Shown: positions 18,404 through 28,470 of the stretch, piece after piece
Layout: every line of letters begins with the position of its first letter
Position numbering within the stretch: the stretch's first letter is position 1
Source: DASSBG01 sp035699085
Lineage (GTDB): Bacteria > Pseudomonadota > Gammaproteobacteria > Xanthomonadales > Rhodanobacteraceae
Assembly (NCBI GenBank): GCA_035699085.1
Contig: DASSBG010000028.1
Location: 124,001 to 188,000, forward strand
DNA length: 64,000 nucleotides
Reading direction: 5' to 3'
Translations under genes and position numbers: made by a program
Notes under the pieces: generated by a model
Database searches by the model: none
The model's input: only the letters and a program-made list of their open reading frames with translations
Told to the model about the DNA's origin: nothing

Positions 18404-20209
18404 CTAAGCTGACAGGGCGAAGCCCGGAGGCCGTTCCTGTGCCACGTGCAGCTTCTGCTCCATGGCCAGGCCCACGCGCGCGATCGTGCCCTCGTCGAAC
18501 AGCCGGCCGATCAGGGTGACGCCGTAGGGCACCCGCCGTGGAGGGCTGAACCGCGGCAGCGGATGCGCAGCGTCCGGTGCCCAGTCGCTGCGCGCCTGCG
18601 CGATGTGCACGAATCCGGTGCGCAAGGTCAACGACGGCTGGCCGGTGTTGTTGGCGATGATCAGCATCTCGTCGCGCAACGACGGCACCAGCAGCAGGTC
18701 AACCTCGGACATCACCCGCGCCATTTCCATCGCCACCTTGCGCCGCAAGCGGTCAGCCTGCACGAAGTCCACCGCCGACAGGAAGCGCGATTCGCGGAAC
18801 AGATTCGGCCAGGCATCGGCGGTCTGCACGGTGAGATCGTCATCCTTTCCGCTCAGGGTGAGCTCCTCGAATGCCGCGGCCGCCTCGGCGAACAGGATGA
18901 CGTTGAGGCTGTCCCAGGGCCAGTCCGGCAGGCTGACCGGCGTCGGCTGCAGGCCAAGTTCGCGCAGCGTGTCCAATGCGGCGCGATCGACGTCGGTGGC
19001 GGGCGGCTCCTTCATCCAGGCGGGGAAGTAGCCCACCTTCAGCCCCTTGACCGGCGCGGGCGCGTCGTACTCAAGATGGCTGGGAACGCTGGCCACGTCG
19101 CCGGCATCCGGGCCGCTGATCGCCTGCAACACCAGCATGGTGTCCTCGACCGAGCGTGCCAGCGGTCCCAGCTTGTCCAGGCTCCAGCACAAGGTCATGG
19201 CGCCGCTGCGCGGCACGCGGCCATAGGTCGGGCGCAGGCCGGTCACGCCACAGCGCATGGCCGGATCGATGATGCTGCCCTGGGTCTCGCTGCCGATGGC
19301 AAACCCGACCAGGCCGGCGGCGGTCGCCGAACCCGGACCCGCACTGGAGCCACCGGAGCCTTCGCCGGGCACCCACGGGTTCATGGTCTGGCCGCCGAAC
19401 CAGATGTCGTTGAGCGCCAGAGCGCCCATGCTGAGCTTGGCCACCAACACCGCCCCGGCTGCGTCGAGCCGGCGGACCACGGCTGCGTCTTCCGCCGGCA
19501 CGCGATCACGGTAGGGTGCCGCGCCATAGGTGGTGCGGATTCCCGCGGTGTCGAGCAAGTCCTTGGCGCCCCACGGAATGCCTTGCAGCGGGCCGCGATA
19601 CTTGCCGGCAGCGATTTCACGGTCCGCTCGCCGCGCCTGCTTCAGCGCGTGCTCCTCCAGCAGCGTGATGACGCAGCGCAGCTTCGGGTCAAAATGCTTG
19701 AGGCGCGCCAGGTAGATTTTCGTCAAGCGCTCGGAACTGAGCTTGCGCGAGCGGATCCACTGTCCCTGTGCGGCGATGCTGGCGAACGCAATGTCCTCGT
19801 CCTTGTCCGGCAGCGGCCCGGCGTCGAGCGCCGCGGGCCTGAAGCGGTTGTGCGCGGGACTGGCGACGTGACCAGGAAGCTCGGGATTCCACACGGTGGC
19901 GGGTGCCAGCCCGTCCTCCAATGCAACCGTGCGCGGTCCGGCGCGCCGTTCCATCGTGGCCGCCATGGCGGTGCGCCAACTGGCGGCCGCCTGCTCGCGC
20001 TCGGCCGGGCTCATGCGGACCCGCATCAGCTTGCCGGCTTCGGCAAAGGTCTGCTCGGTCACCTCCGGGCCTGCACTCGCTCCGGTGTTGAAGGCGGGCG
20101 TCGCGCCGGGCACGTCGGCGGGTTTTGTTTGTGCATCGAGCTTCCATGCCGCAAGGGCGCCGACCAGGGCCAGCGGCGTCTGGGTCAGAAACTGGCGACG
20201 TGACTTCAT
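18404..20209 (-). CDS. Amidase signature family enzyme, Tat-like export signal
   Basis: A protein of about 601 residues. The N-terminus MKSRRQFLTQTPLALVGALAAW looks like a Tat signal. The amidase-signature triad is visible: Lys in IPWGAKDLLDT, then GEGSGGSSAGPGSATAAG with the cis-Ser, and IGSETQGSI carrying the nucleophilic Ser region. It would hydrolyse amide bonds in the periplasm or outside the cell. A start at 20215 (MPMK) is also possible, but GGGGAATG gives better spacing to 20209. It is divergent from the decarboxylase gene. Confidence 0.9.
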   Translation of the reverse strand: MKSRRQFLTQTPLALVGALAAWKLDAQTKPADVPGATPAFNTGASAGPEVTEQTFAEAGKLMRVRMSPAEREQAAASWRTAMAATMERRAGPRTVALEDGLAPATVWNPELPGHVASPAHNRFRPAALDAGPLPDKDEDIAFASIAAQGQWIRSRKLSSERLTKIYLARLKHFDPKLRCVITLLEEHALKQARRADREIAAGKYRGPLQGIPWGAKDLLDTAGIRTTYGAAPYRDRVPAEDAAVVRRLDAAGAVLVAKLSMGALALNDIWFGGQTMNPWVPGEGSGGSSAGPGSATAAGLVGFAIGSETQGSIIDPAMRCGVTGLRPTYGRVPRSGAMTLCWSLDKLGPLARSVEDTMLVLQAISGPDAGDVASVPSHLEYDAPAPVKGLKVGYFPAWMKEPPATDVDRAALDTLRELGLQPTPVSLPDWPWDSLNVILFAEAAAAFEELTLSGKDDDLTVQTADAWPNLFRESRFLSAVDFVQADRLRRKVAMEMARVMSEVDLLLVPSLRDEMLIIANNTGQPSLTLRTGFVHIAQARSDWAPDAAHPLPRFSPPRRVPYGVTLIGRLFDEGTIARVGLAMEQKLHVAQERPPGFALSA

Positions 20210-20448
20210 CGGCATTCCCCGGATGGACAAGGCGCTTGCCCAAGCATACTGCGCCATGCAGCCGCAGGTTGGGCCAGGCCGCAGGCCGAGCCTGACCGTC
20301 TGGTCACTGCGCCCGGCAGACCGGCACGCGAAGCGTCACTGTCGGCCAACGCACCTCCGGCGCCAACCGGCCTGCGCTATCCACGTCCGGCCGCGGGGAC
20401 GCCCGGCGGCGGCGGTCGCGCCGTATCCACTATGCTCCGGCACCACCA

Positions 20449-21972
20449 ATGCAAGATCGCGGAGTACCTGTCGTGGATGATTCGCGCAAGGACCTGGCCA
20501 AGTTGGAGCTGTCAGCCGAGCAGATGCTGGCCATGGGCCACCGGGTGGTCGACCGGGCCGTGGCGCACATCGCCGCCCTGCACGAGATGCCGGCGCGCGG
20601 CGACTACACCGGCATCGAGGCGCTGTGCCGCTCGATGCGCGAGTCCGCGCCCGAGCACGGCAGCAACCTCGACGCGCTGCTCGACCCGCTGTTCAACGAG
20701 TGGATCCCGCGCTCGTTCACCGCACCCGGCCCCGGCTACCTGGCCTACATCCCCGGCGGTGGCATTTATCCGGCCGCGCTGGCCGACTTCATCGCCGATG
20801 CCACCAACCGTTACACCGGCATCTGGCAGGGCGCACCGGCGCTGGTCCAGCTGGAGGCCAACGTGCTCGACTGGTTGCGCGACTGGATGCAATTTCCGCC
20901 TGAGGCGCGCGGCCTGTTCACCACCGGTGGCTCCATGGCGATCTTCAACGCCATCGCCTGCGCGCGCGAAAAGCTGCTGGGCACCGACATTCGCGCCGGC
21001 ACCTTGTACGTGTCATCGCAGTCGCACCACTGCATCGTCAAGGCGGCGAAGCTTGCCGGCATCGCGCATGACCGCGTGCGCACCATCGGCGTGGACGATG
21101 CGTTTCGCTTGCGCGTGGACGAGCTCGAGCGGGCCATTGCGGCCGATCGCGCGGCAGGCCTCAAGCCCTTCATGGTGTTTTCCACCGCCGGCACCACCAA
21201 CACCGGCGCGGTCGATCCGATCAACGCGGTGGCCGATCTCGCGGTGCGCGAAGGCCTCTGGCACCACGTCGACGGTGCCTATGGCGGCTTCTTCCACATG
21301 GTGCCGGAGCTGCGGCCGCTGCTCGCCGGCCTGCCCCGCGCCGACTCGCTCACGCTCGACCCGCACAAGGGGCTGTTCCTGCCCTATGGCACCGGCGCGC
21401 TGCTGGTGCGCGACGGCGAGGCCTTGCGCGCCTTGCATTCGTCCACCGCCGGCTACCTGCCCGACAACCAGAACGAGTTCTACGATCCCGCCCAGTACGG
21501 ACCGGACCTGTCGCGCGGTTTTCCGGGCCTGCGGGTCTGGCTCACGCTGAAGCTCTTCGGCGCGGCGCGCTACCGTGCCGCGCTGGCCGAAAAGCGCGAC
21601 CTTGCCGTCTGGGCAGCGGAACGGATCGCGGAGATTCCCGGCATCGTCATGGACGCGGCGCCGCAACTGTCGCTGTTCGCGTTCCACCTTGAAAGCCCGG
21701 CGCTGGCTTCGCTGCAAGCACAGAATGCCGCGACCCGTGCGCTGATGGAGCGCGTCACGCAGCGCGGCCAGGTCATGCTCACCGGCGCCAGCGTCGGCGA
21801 GCGATTCCTCGGCCGCGTCTGCGTGCTCAGTTTCCGCACCCGCCGCGCCGACATGGAGACCTGCGTGCGGCAACTTGCCGAGATCTCCGCGGGCCTGCTG
21901 ACCGAAGCGGCGTCGGGCAAGAACGTCAACGGCCACGTGCTTGGCAGCGGAACCGCAGCGAGCGGCCCATGA
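20449..21972 (+). CDS. PLP-dependent group II amino-acid decarboxylase
   Basis: A 507-residue pyridoxal-phosphate enzyme related to aromatic-L-amino-acid and glutamate decarboxylases. Signatures: FTTGGSMAIFNAIACAREKL, SSQSHHCIVKAA, VFSTAGTTNTGAVDPI, WHHVDGAYGGFF and the PLP lysine in LDPHKGLFLPYGTGALLV. The substrate cannot be fixed from sequence. The start is uncertain: the ATG at 20449 has no clear ribosome site and a GTG about 24 bp later is an alternative. Confidence 0.9.
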   Translation: MQDRGVPVVDDSRKDLAKLELSAEQMLAMGHRVVDRAVAHIAALHEMPARGDYTGIEALCRSMRESAPEHGSNLDALLDPLFNEWIPRSFTAPGPGYLAYIPGGGIYPAALADFIADATNRYTGIWQGAPALVQLEANVLDWLRDWMQFPPEARGLFTTGGSMAIFNAIACAREKLLGTDIRAGTLYVSSQSHHCIVKAAKLAGIAHDRVRTIGVDDAFRLRVDELERAIAADRAAGLKPFMVFSTAGTTNTGAVDPINAVADLAVREGLWHHVDGAYGGFFHMVPELRPLLAGLPRADSLTLDPHKGLFLPYGTGALLVRDGEALRALHSSTAGYLPDNQNEFYDPAQYGPDLSRGFPGLRVWLTLKLFGAARYRAALAEKRDLAVWAAERIAEIPGIVMDAAPQLSLFAFHLESPALASLQAQNAATRALMERVTQRGQVMLTGASVGERFLGRVCVLSFRTRRADMETCVRQLAEISAGLLTEAASGKNVNGHVLGSGTAASGP

Positions 21973-22043
21973 GGAAGAGGGCCAGCTTCGCGCGCGACCC
22001 GTCCCGCCAAGTCGCAACCTGGACGACTCCTCCGGACCATGCG

Positions 22044-22370
22044 TCATGGTCGCGCGAGCTGGGTTGGCGCCGGCTTGCGCGTCGGGCGGCTTGGCACGAG
22101 CCTTTGCGTTTGGCGCCAAGCCTGGACGCCCGCCGCGTTGGCCTCTGACGCTGCTTCAAAACCATCCTTGGAGAGGGACAGCTCCGCCAGCATCGATACC
22201 TCCGGTGTCTTCGCAAACGTCGCGCCAAATGACTCCAGTTCGATCCAGTTACCGTATGGATTGCTCGGCCAGTTGACCCAACTGGTGCCCGGCGTAAACC
22301 TATCAGTGTGAAGGTTGAGCGGCATTGCCGGCCCGCCGGCAGGCTCGACGACCGTGACCTTGGGCGGCAT
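22044..22370 (-). pseudogene. Orphan C-terminal fragment related to the 4158-5849 secreted protein
   Basis: The readable segment VTVVEPAGGPAMPLNLHTDRFTPG and on through ELSLSKDGFEAA and LVPSRPTRKPAPTQL aligns with the last ~105 residues of the choice-of-anchor J protein at 4158-5849. The match covers sequence order, the DGF motif and the basic Pro-rich tail. There is no signal peptide or upstream domain: at 22370 the similarity stops and flavoprotein-derived sequence begins. It is therefore a truncated duplicate and probably not expressed. Confidence 0.75.
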
Positions 22371-22460
22371 CGACCCGGCGTAAACCGATCAGTGTGAAGG
22401 TTGAGCGGCATACCGGCCCGCCGGCAGGCTCGACGACCGTGACCTTGGGCGGCATCGACA
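22288..22460. repeat. Direct tandem duplication, unit about 87 bp
   Basis: The block from CCGGCGTAAACC to GGGCGGCATCGAC occurs at about 22288-22373 and again at 22375-22460, with a few differences (for example CTATCAG against CGATCAG). It covers the junction between the two gene fragments, so the duplication happened at or after the fusion. Confidence 0.85.
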
Positions 22461-22612
22461 CCGACGGCTTGTCGTCCAGCACCATGCAATCAAGACATGT
22501 GCCCGGCCTGTATTTCATCGGCGAGGTCGTCGACGTCACCGGCTGGCTGGGCGGCTACAACTTCCAGTGGGCATGGGCCAGCGGACAGGCCGCTGGCCGG
22601 GTGGCCTGGAAA
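22437..22612 (+). pseudogene. Orphan C-terminal fragment of a BaiN/HI0933-type flavoprotein gene
   Basis: Read on the plus strand, VTLGGIDTDGLSSSTMQS, GLYFIGEVVDVTGWLGGYNF and QWAWASGQAAG match the last ~55 residues of the intact flavoprotein gene at 28979-30157 (VTLGGVDTNELSSSTMQS...). DNA identity is visibly high but not complete. Nothing upstream of VTLGG is preserved and the stop codon is lost, so this is a dead fragment. Confidence 0.85.
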
Positions 22613-22636
22613 CGGGGTTTTCGCCCCTTGCGCTTC

Positions 22637-23899
22637 TCACGTCGTGCAGTTCTCCTTCTTCAGCTCGACGCGCCGATTCTTCGCGCGATTCTCGTCGGTC
22701 GTGTTGGGTACCAGCGGCACCGTATCGGCGTAACCGCGGGTGGTCATACGTGTTGCTGCCACGCCATGCGCAGCCAGCCAGGCCTTGACAGCCTTGGCGC
22801 GCGCCGCCGACAGGGTCAGGTTGTAGGCGCGCGTGCCGATGTTGTCGGTGTGGCCGCCCACCTCGGCGTTGTAGGAAGGATCCGCCTCGAACAGCGCCAG
22901 CACCTGTTGCAACACCGGCTCGGACTCCGGCTTGATGGTTGATTGGTTGAAGTCGAAATTGACGCCATAGACCTCGATCTTGCACGTCTTTGGTGGCGGC
23001 CCGCCGATCTGCAAACTCGTGAGCGAATAGGAAGTCGTGGACGAGTCGCTGCCGCTGCCGTGCTTGTAGATGTACCAGAGTTCGCCCTGCGGCGTGGTCT
23101 GCGTCAACACGGCATGGAACGTGTCATCGGGATCGGAAACCAGCTTGGCGCCGATCTTCTCCAGTGCTTTGACGTAGTTGTCCCGCACGTACCTCGCGGT
23201 CGGATTCTGCTTCTCGTCCGTCAGCCTGTAATTCACGTCGAGGAAATGACCTGCCAACGTCTTCTGACCGTCCGGCAGGTCAAGCGTGATCGAGTCGAAA
23301 TCGCGTTTGGTGCAGTCGGCGAGCTTGAAATAGTCGAACTGCCTGACCAGCCACGGCGGCTTCTTGCAGTCCTTGCCCTGCATGTCCGCCAGCGAACCGG
23401 TCGGCAACTGCGCTACCACCACCTGCTTTGCCGGCGCAATTTTGAAGGTGGTCAGCGTATACGAGCTCGTCGACTCGCTGTTGCCGCTGCCGTGGTCGTA
23501 GACGTACCAGAATTCACCCTCCGGCGTTTTTTGCATCATCACGGCTTGCCAGCCGTTGCCCGGATCGGACATCAGCGCGGCCCCGGCCTTCTTGCCGGCG
23601 GCGACCTGGAAATCCCTGGCCTTGTCGGCAGCAGGATTCTTGCTTTGGTCCTTCAGCGTGTAGAAAACCTCGGTGCGCTCGCCTTGCAACGTCTTGTTGC
23701 CGGTCGGCAGGTCGTAGTCACTCGAGACCCACGCCTTGCTTTCACAGGAATCAATGACGAAGCCGGGCATCGGGTTCGGCGACCACGATGGGGCTTGGCA
23801 ATCGGTCGCATCGCCGGCGCGCGCGGCCGGCGTGAACGCCGCAATGGTGACAAAGGTGAGGACGCCCAGGATGACACTTGGCAAGGCGCTGGATTTCAT
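22637..23899 (-). CDS. OmpA-family protein with two repeated N-terminal domains
   Basis: The 420-residue exported protein has a signal peptide ending near PAARAGD. Two related domains of ~130 residues follow: the first has MPGFVIDSCESKAW and WYVYDHGSGNSESTSSYTL, the second FDYFKLADCTKRDF and WYIYKHGSGSDSSTTSYSL. A C-terminal OmpA-like peptidoglycan-binding domain follows, with GVNFDFNQSTIKPES, VGGHTDNIGT, AARAKAV and ENRAKNRRVEL. It probably links the outer envelope to the cell wall. It ends just beside the mosaic fragment region. Confidence 0.88.
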   Translation of the reverse strand: MKSSALPSVILGVLTFVTIAAFTPAARAGDATDCQAPSWSPNPMPGFVIDSCESKAWVSSDYDLPTGNKTLQGERTEVFYTLKDQSKNPAADKARDFQVAAGKKAGAALMSDPGNGWQAVMMQKTPEGEFWYVYDHGSGNSESTSSYTLTTFKIAPAKQVVVAQLPTGSLADMQGKDCKKPPWLVRQFDYFKLADCTKRDFDSITLDLPDGQKTLAGHFLDVNYRLTDEKQNPTARYVRDNYVKALEKIGAKLVSDPDDTFHAVLTQTTPQGELWYIYKHGSGSDSSTTSYSLTSLQIGGPPPKTCKIEVYGVNFDFNQSTIKPESEPVLQQVLALFEADPSYNAEVGGHTDNIGTRAYNLTLSAARAKAVKAWLAAHGVAATRMTTRGYADTVPLVPNTTDENRAKNRRVELKKENCTT

Positions 23900-23958
23900 G
23901 ATGAGCTCCGAGGATGGGCGGCACCGCGCCGACGGGATTATTCTGCGCCCTTTTTTGA

Positions 23959-24924
23959 TCAGGCGCGGCCCTTGAGCAGGCTGGCGATGGTGGTCACGGC
24001 GAGGATCGCGACGATGACGAGCAGCGACAGCGAGGTTGGAATGGCCGGCACGAGATGGATCGGCTCGCCGCCGTTGATGAACCCGAGGCGATTGCCGTGC
24101 ATCGCCTCGATGATCAGCTTGATGCCGATGAACACCAGCACCACCGCCAGCCCCAGGCTCAGGTAGACCAGCCGCTTCAGCAGCCCGCCGATGAGGAAAT
24201 ACAGCTCGATCAGGCCCAGCAACGCGAAGGCGTTCGTCGTGAACACGATGTAGGGCGCGTCCGTCAGGCCGTAGATGGCGGGTATCGAGTCGAGCGCGAA
24301 CATGATGTCAGTCATGCCGATGGCCAGCATCACCATCATCATGGGGGTCATGTGACGCTTGCCATCAACGACGGTGGTCACGCTGGCGCCGTCGTAGGTG
24401 TCGGTCAACGGCATGATCCTTTGCAGCAGGCGCACCATGGCATTCGGCTCCCAGGTTTCGTCCTCGTCATGTTTCTCCAGGCCGAGCTTCAGTCCGGTGA
24501 GTATCAGGAACAAACCGAAGATGTAGAACACCCAGCTGAAGCGGGCGATGGCCACTGCGCCGACCAGGATGAAGATCGTGCGCAGCACCAGGGCGACGAT
24601 GACCCCGACCAGCAGGACCTTCTGCTGGTACGCCCTTGGCACGGCGAAGCTCGACATGATGATCACGAAGACGAACAGATTGTCGATCGACAAGCTGTAT
24701 TCGGTGATGTAGCCGGCGAAGAACTCGACGCCGCGGTCCCGACCAGCCACCAGCGTCAGGCCGATTCCGAACACGATGGACAGCGAGACGAAGAAAGCCG
24801 TCCACGCGCCGGCCTCCTTGAGCGAGGGCTCGTGCACGTCGCGGATGTGCGTAAAGAAGCTCAGCGCCAGCAGGCCAAGGACCCCGGCCGCCGTGGCCAA
24901 CCATATCCATACGGGCACGTGCAC
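23959..24924 (-). CDS. TerC/Alx-family integral membrane protein
   Basis: A 321-residue protein with about eight hydrophobic segments and the TerC signatures ITEYSLSIDNLFVFVIIMSSF and GMTDIMFALDSIPAIYGLT. The acidic residues in SLSIDN and FALDSIP are the conserved metal-related positions of the family, linked to manganese handling (Alx, TerC). The start is GTG at 24924, with another GTG two codons later. No convincing yybP-ykoY manganese riboswitch was found upstream. Confidence 0.93.
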   Translation of the reverse strand: MHVPVWIWLATAAGVLGLLALSFFTHIRDVHEPSLKEAGAWTAFFVSLSIVFGIGLTLVAGRDRGVEFFAGYITEYSLSIDNLFVFVIIMSSFAVPRAYQQKVLLVGVIVALVLRTIFILVGAVAIARFSWVFYIFGLFLILTGLKLGLEKHDEDETWEPNAMVRLLQRIMPLTDTYDGASVTTVVDGKRHMTPMMMVMLAIGMTDIMFALDSIPAIYGLTDAPYIVFTTNAFALLGLIELYFLIGGLLKRLVYLSLGLAVVLVFIGIKLIIEAMHGNRLGFINGGEPIHLVPAIPTSLSLLVIVAILAVTTIASLLKGRA

Positions 24925-25159
24925 GAAGCGGACCTCTGGCAGCCATCGAACGCGGCGACGGCACTACGGTAGCAGCTAACCCGCGCCTTCCCGGTGCGCC
25001 TGCCGATGCCAGGGCCCACCCCGCGTCAGGTACCGGACAGCTTGCGCCGCCGTCGCCTGTGTCATGGCGCCAGCCCTCGCCTTGCAGGGCGCACCACCTG
25101 TGCCGGGACGCCGCACTGCCCGAGGCCGGATCAACGGCACACGGACCCTGATCCTTTGT

Positions 25160-26158
<999 letters not shown>

Positions 26159-26333
26159 GGCATGCTCCGCTACGATGGAAACCCAGCCATGTTAGCCGTG
26201 CGGAAAAGGGGCCGCGTGAAAAGATTGAAAGGGGTTCAGTATCCCTTTCCGGCCGCAAGCTCTTCCAAAGGCCGCCGTCCTGCGTCACCCGCCAACGAGC
26301 AGGCAACTGCCTCAGCTCCTTCCTTCTTTCTTG

Positions 26334-27212
26334 CTACCGCACGACAAACTCCCGCTGCATGCCGTGCATGAAGTGCGGCTTGCCGTCCTTGGCATCGGGC
26401 GTGAAGCAAACCAGGCCGTATTTGCCCGGCTTGAAGTCGACGTCGATCACGACGTGTTCGCCCGGCATGATGTCCGTGACGCCACCGACGCCTTGCCCCG
26501 GCGCCGGCTTGCCTTGGGGATGGTAGGCCCAGGCTTCGAGATCACGATTGCCCTGGCCCGACGGGAACCGCGTGATCACAAGCTCATGCGGCTGTGTGCC
26601 TGCGTTGGTGACTTCGATCACGTGCCGGCCTGCGGTAATCGGCTTCGACAGATCGAAGGCGTAATCACGCAGCGTGATCGTCATGTCGGATGTCGGCAGC
26701 GCCGCCACGGCCCCGGTATCGGCCGGCGTCACGGTCAAGGGCGCGATCATCCCATGCATGATGTGTGGCTTCCCGTCCGGAGCCGGAATGATGCAGAAAG
26801 CAACGTAGCTGCCCGGCTGGAGCACCAGCGTGACGTTCGACGTGCCGCCGGGCCCCGGCGTATTGGGGCCACCGACCGGATGCATCCACGTGGGCGGCGG
26901 CCCACCCGGCTTTGCAAACACGGCCATCACGTCAGCTACCGTTTTCCCTTGCGCGACCTTCATCAGGTAGAAGTGGTGATTCTCCCTGCCTTCGTCCTTC
27001 AGCAGGAACGTCGTCAGACCTGCCGGTATCGAATGCGGCAGGTGGAAACTGTATTCCCGGGCGACGACGGTCACCAGGCGCGAGCCGGGTGGCGGCGTGA
27101 AGGCCGGATCTTCGCCGGCCTGCCTAGTCGCAGCCCAGCCTGGCGCCGACAGGCCGACCAGCAACAGTGCGGCGGCGCACAATTGGCATCCAAACGCGAA
27201 TGACTTGAACAC
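26334..27212 (-). CDS. Exported protein with two cupredoxin-like domains
   Basis: A 292-residue protein starting at GTG (27212), chosen because GGAGGGGAC lies just before it. A signal peptide ends near APGWAAT. Two cupredoxin-like domains follow, each ending in a similar motif: YVAFCIIPAPDGKPHIMHGM and YGLVCFTPDAKDGKPHFMHGM. These hold Cys, His and Met in the order of a copper site, and each domain has an early His (RENHHFYLM, PHELVI). It may bind copper or carry electrons in the periplasm. Confidence 0.75.
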   Translation of the reverse strand: MFKSFAFGCQLCAAALLLVGLSAPGWAATRQAGEDPAFTPPPGSRLVTVVAREYSFHLPHSIPAGLTTFLLKDEGRENHHFYLMKVAQGKTVADVMAVFAKPGGPPPTWMHPVGGPNTPGPGGTSNVTLVLQPGSYVAFCIIPAPDGKPHIMHGMIAPLTVTPADTGAVAALPTSDMTITLRDYAFDLSKPITAGRHVIEVTNAGTQPHELVITRFPSGQGNRDLEAWAYHPQGKPAPGQGVGGVTDIMPGEHVVIDVDFKPGKYGLVCFTPDAKDGKPHFMHGMQREFVVR

Positions 27213-27527
27213 GGCGTCCCCTCCGACAACCTGCTTCCAGTGTAAGGCAATTTGGCGCAAGAGGCATCGATTTCTGTCCTGCGCCAAGGCTCCTGGCAGG
27301 AGCAGCGGGCATGGCCGACAACCGAGGCGCACGGGCCCCGCCGGGCCGCCAAGGATCGGCAGGTCCCGCGAGTGCGGCGCGTCAAGGTGCCCTCCCGTCA
27401 TGACGTGACCCTGAGCACTGTCGCGGGCCGCTTCGTTGTCGGCGGTCCAAAAAGCAAAGATCAATGACTCCAACCCGTTTTTGTTTTGTAGACTTGCACC
27501 TGTAACCCGAAACCAGGCGAGATCCGC
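27213..27527. other. Intergenic stretch between divergent genes
   Basis: No gene is supported between the cupredoxin gene and the lysine-rich mini-gene. The right end (27450-27500) is notably AT-richer than its surroundings and may hold the mini-gene's promoter, but no clear pair of promoter boxes was found. Confidence 0.4.
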
Positions 27528-27629
27528 ATGAAAGGCATGGAACAAAAGAAAAACGGCAAGAAGAAACCGCTGAAGACGGCCAAAGAAAAGAGGGCCGAAA
27601 AGGCCGCCAAAAAAGCCGCCAGGAGCTAG
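27528..27629 (+). CDS. Very small lysine-rich protein (33 residues)
   Basis: A 33-codon frame starts at ATG 27528 and ends with TAG at 27627-27629. It encodes MKGMEQKKNGKKKPLKTAKE and then an Ala/Lys-rich tail, about 40% lysine with no hydrophobic core. Similar mini-proteins beginning MKGM/MKG with a TxKEKRAEK segment are common hypothetical proteins in proteobacteria, as I recall; this was not checked. GCGAG lies a few bases upstream. It could bind nucleic acid or ribosomes. Confidence 0.6.
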   Translation: MKGMEQKKNGKKKPLKTAKEKRAEKAAKKAARS

Positions 27630-27825
27630 CGCCGACGCGAGGCGCAGGCCGCATTCGACGCCCACCGGCCAGCGGCGCACTGGACGAGCTCGATCGCCGA
27701 AGGCAGGTTGACCATCGTGCTTCATCGACAGGGCCGCCCGCTACACGCCCGACGACCCTCGCGGCGGCGCCTTCCGCCCTTTCAGCGTGCCGGCTGGATC
27801 GACGCGCAGCGCTTCTTCGGCCCTG

Positions 27826-27859
27826 AAAAAAAAGCGGCCCGCCATTCCGGGCGGGCCGC
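27826..27859 (-). terminator. Intrinsic terminator of the hsp20 gene
   Basis: On the minus strand a GC-rich 10-bp stem (GCGGCCCGCC with its complement, 6-base loop) at 27834-27859 is followed by eight T residues. It lies 23 bp after the hsp20 stop codon. Confidence 0.85.
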
Positions 27860-27881
27860 GTGGTTCCACCGCAGCAGCGGA

Positions 27882-28373
27882 TCAGGCGGCCTGGGCTTCG
27901 GCCTCGATCTGGCGCGGCTTCGCCGCTTCGAGCGCGGCACCGGTCTGTGCCGACTCGATCTCGATGCGGCGCGGCCTCATCGACTCGGGGATCTCCCGCT
28001 GCAGCTCGATGGTGAGCAGGCCATCGGCCAGGTTGGCGCCCTTCACCTTGACGTGGTCGGCCAGTTCGAAGCGGCGCGAGAAGGCGCGGCCGGCGATGCC
28101 GCGATACAGGTGTTCGCCTTCCTGCTCGTCACTCTTGCGCTCGCCGGTCACCACCAGCAGGTTCGGCTGCACCGAGATGTCCAGCTCGTCGCGGCGGAAG
28201 CCGGCCACCGCCATGGTGATGCGGTAGCGGTCCTCGCTCAGCTTGACGGTGTCGTACGGCGGCCAGTTGTCGACCGATTGCGCGCGGGCGGCGGTTTCGA
28301 GCATGTCGAAAATCCGGTCGAAACCGATGCTGGCGCGATGCAGGGGGGCAAGATCAAACAGGTTGTTGCGCAT
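27882..28373 (-). CDS. Small heat-shock protein, Hsp20/IbpA type
   Basis: A protein of about 163 residues with the alpha-crystallin domain. MRNNLFDLAPLHRASIGFDR at the start is characteristic of IbpA/HspH-type proteins and sets the start at 28373, since AGAGGAT lies 8 bp upstream. ATG at 28379 is too close to the ribosome site. The domain runs from YDTVKLSEDRYRITMAVAGF to ADGLLTIELQREIPE. The C-terminal IxI-like segment is RRIEIE. It holds unfolded proteins during heat stress. A ROSE-like leader precedes it and a terminator follows. Confidence 0.93.
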   Translation of the reverse strand: MRNNLFDLAPLHRASIGFDRIFDMLETAARAQSVDNWPPYDTVKLSEDRYRITMAVAGFRRDELDISVQPNLLVVTGERKSDEQEGEHLYRGIAGRAFSRRFELADHVKVKGANLADGLLTIELQREIPESMRPRRIEIESAQTGAALEAAKPRQIEAEAQAA

Positions 28374-28470
28374 GGCCATATCCTCTTGAAAGCAACATGG
28401 AATATGCCGCCGGCCATTGGGCCCGGCGTGCCAGCCCCGGTGGCTGGCGTTTCGCCATTTAGGGGCAGGC
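28374..28470 (-). promoter_or_regulatory. ROSE-like RNA thermometer in the hsp20 5' UTR
   Basis: On the minus strand the leader ends CATATTCCATG, TTGCTTTCAAGAGGATATGG. CATAT(T)CC pairs with GGATATG, which contains the ribosome-binding AGAGGAT, and the UUGCU of ROSE elements faces the Shine-Dalgarno region. Two stable hairpins lie upstream (GCCAGCC/GGCTGGC and CCGGGCCC/GGCCGG), the usual multi-hairpin ROSE layout. Heating would melt the last hairpin and allow translation. Confidence 0.65.

Noticed and set aside
24925..25060. Possible yybP-ykoY manganese riboswitch upstream of the TerC gene
   Set aside because: No GGGGAGUA-like core or matching helix could be found on the minus strand.
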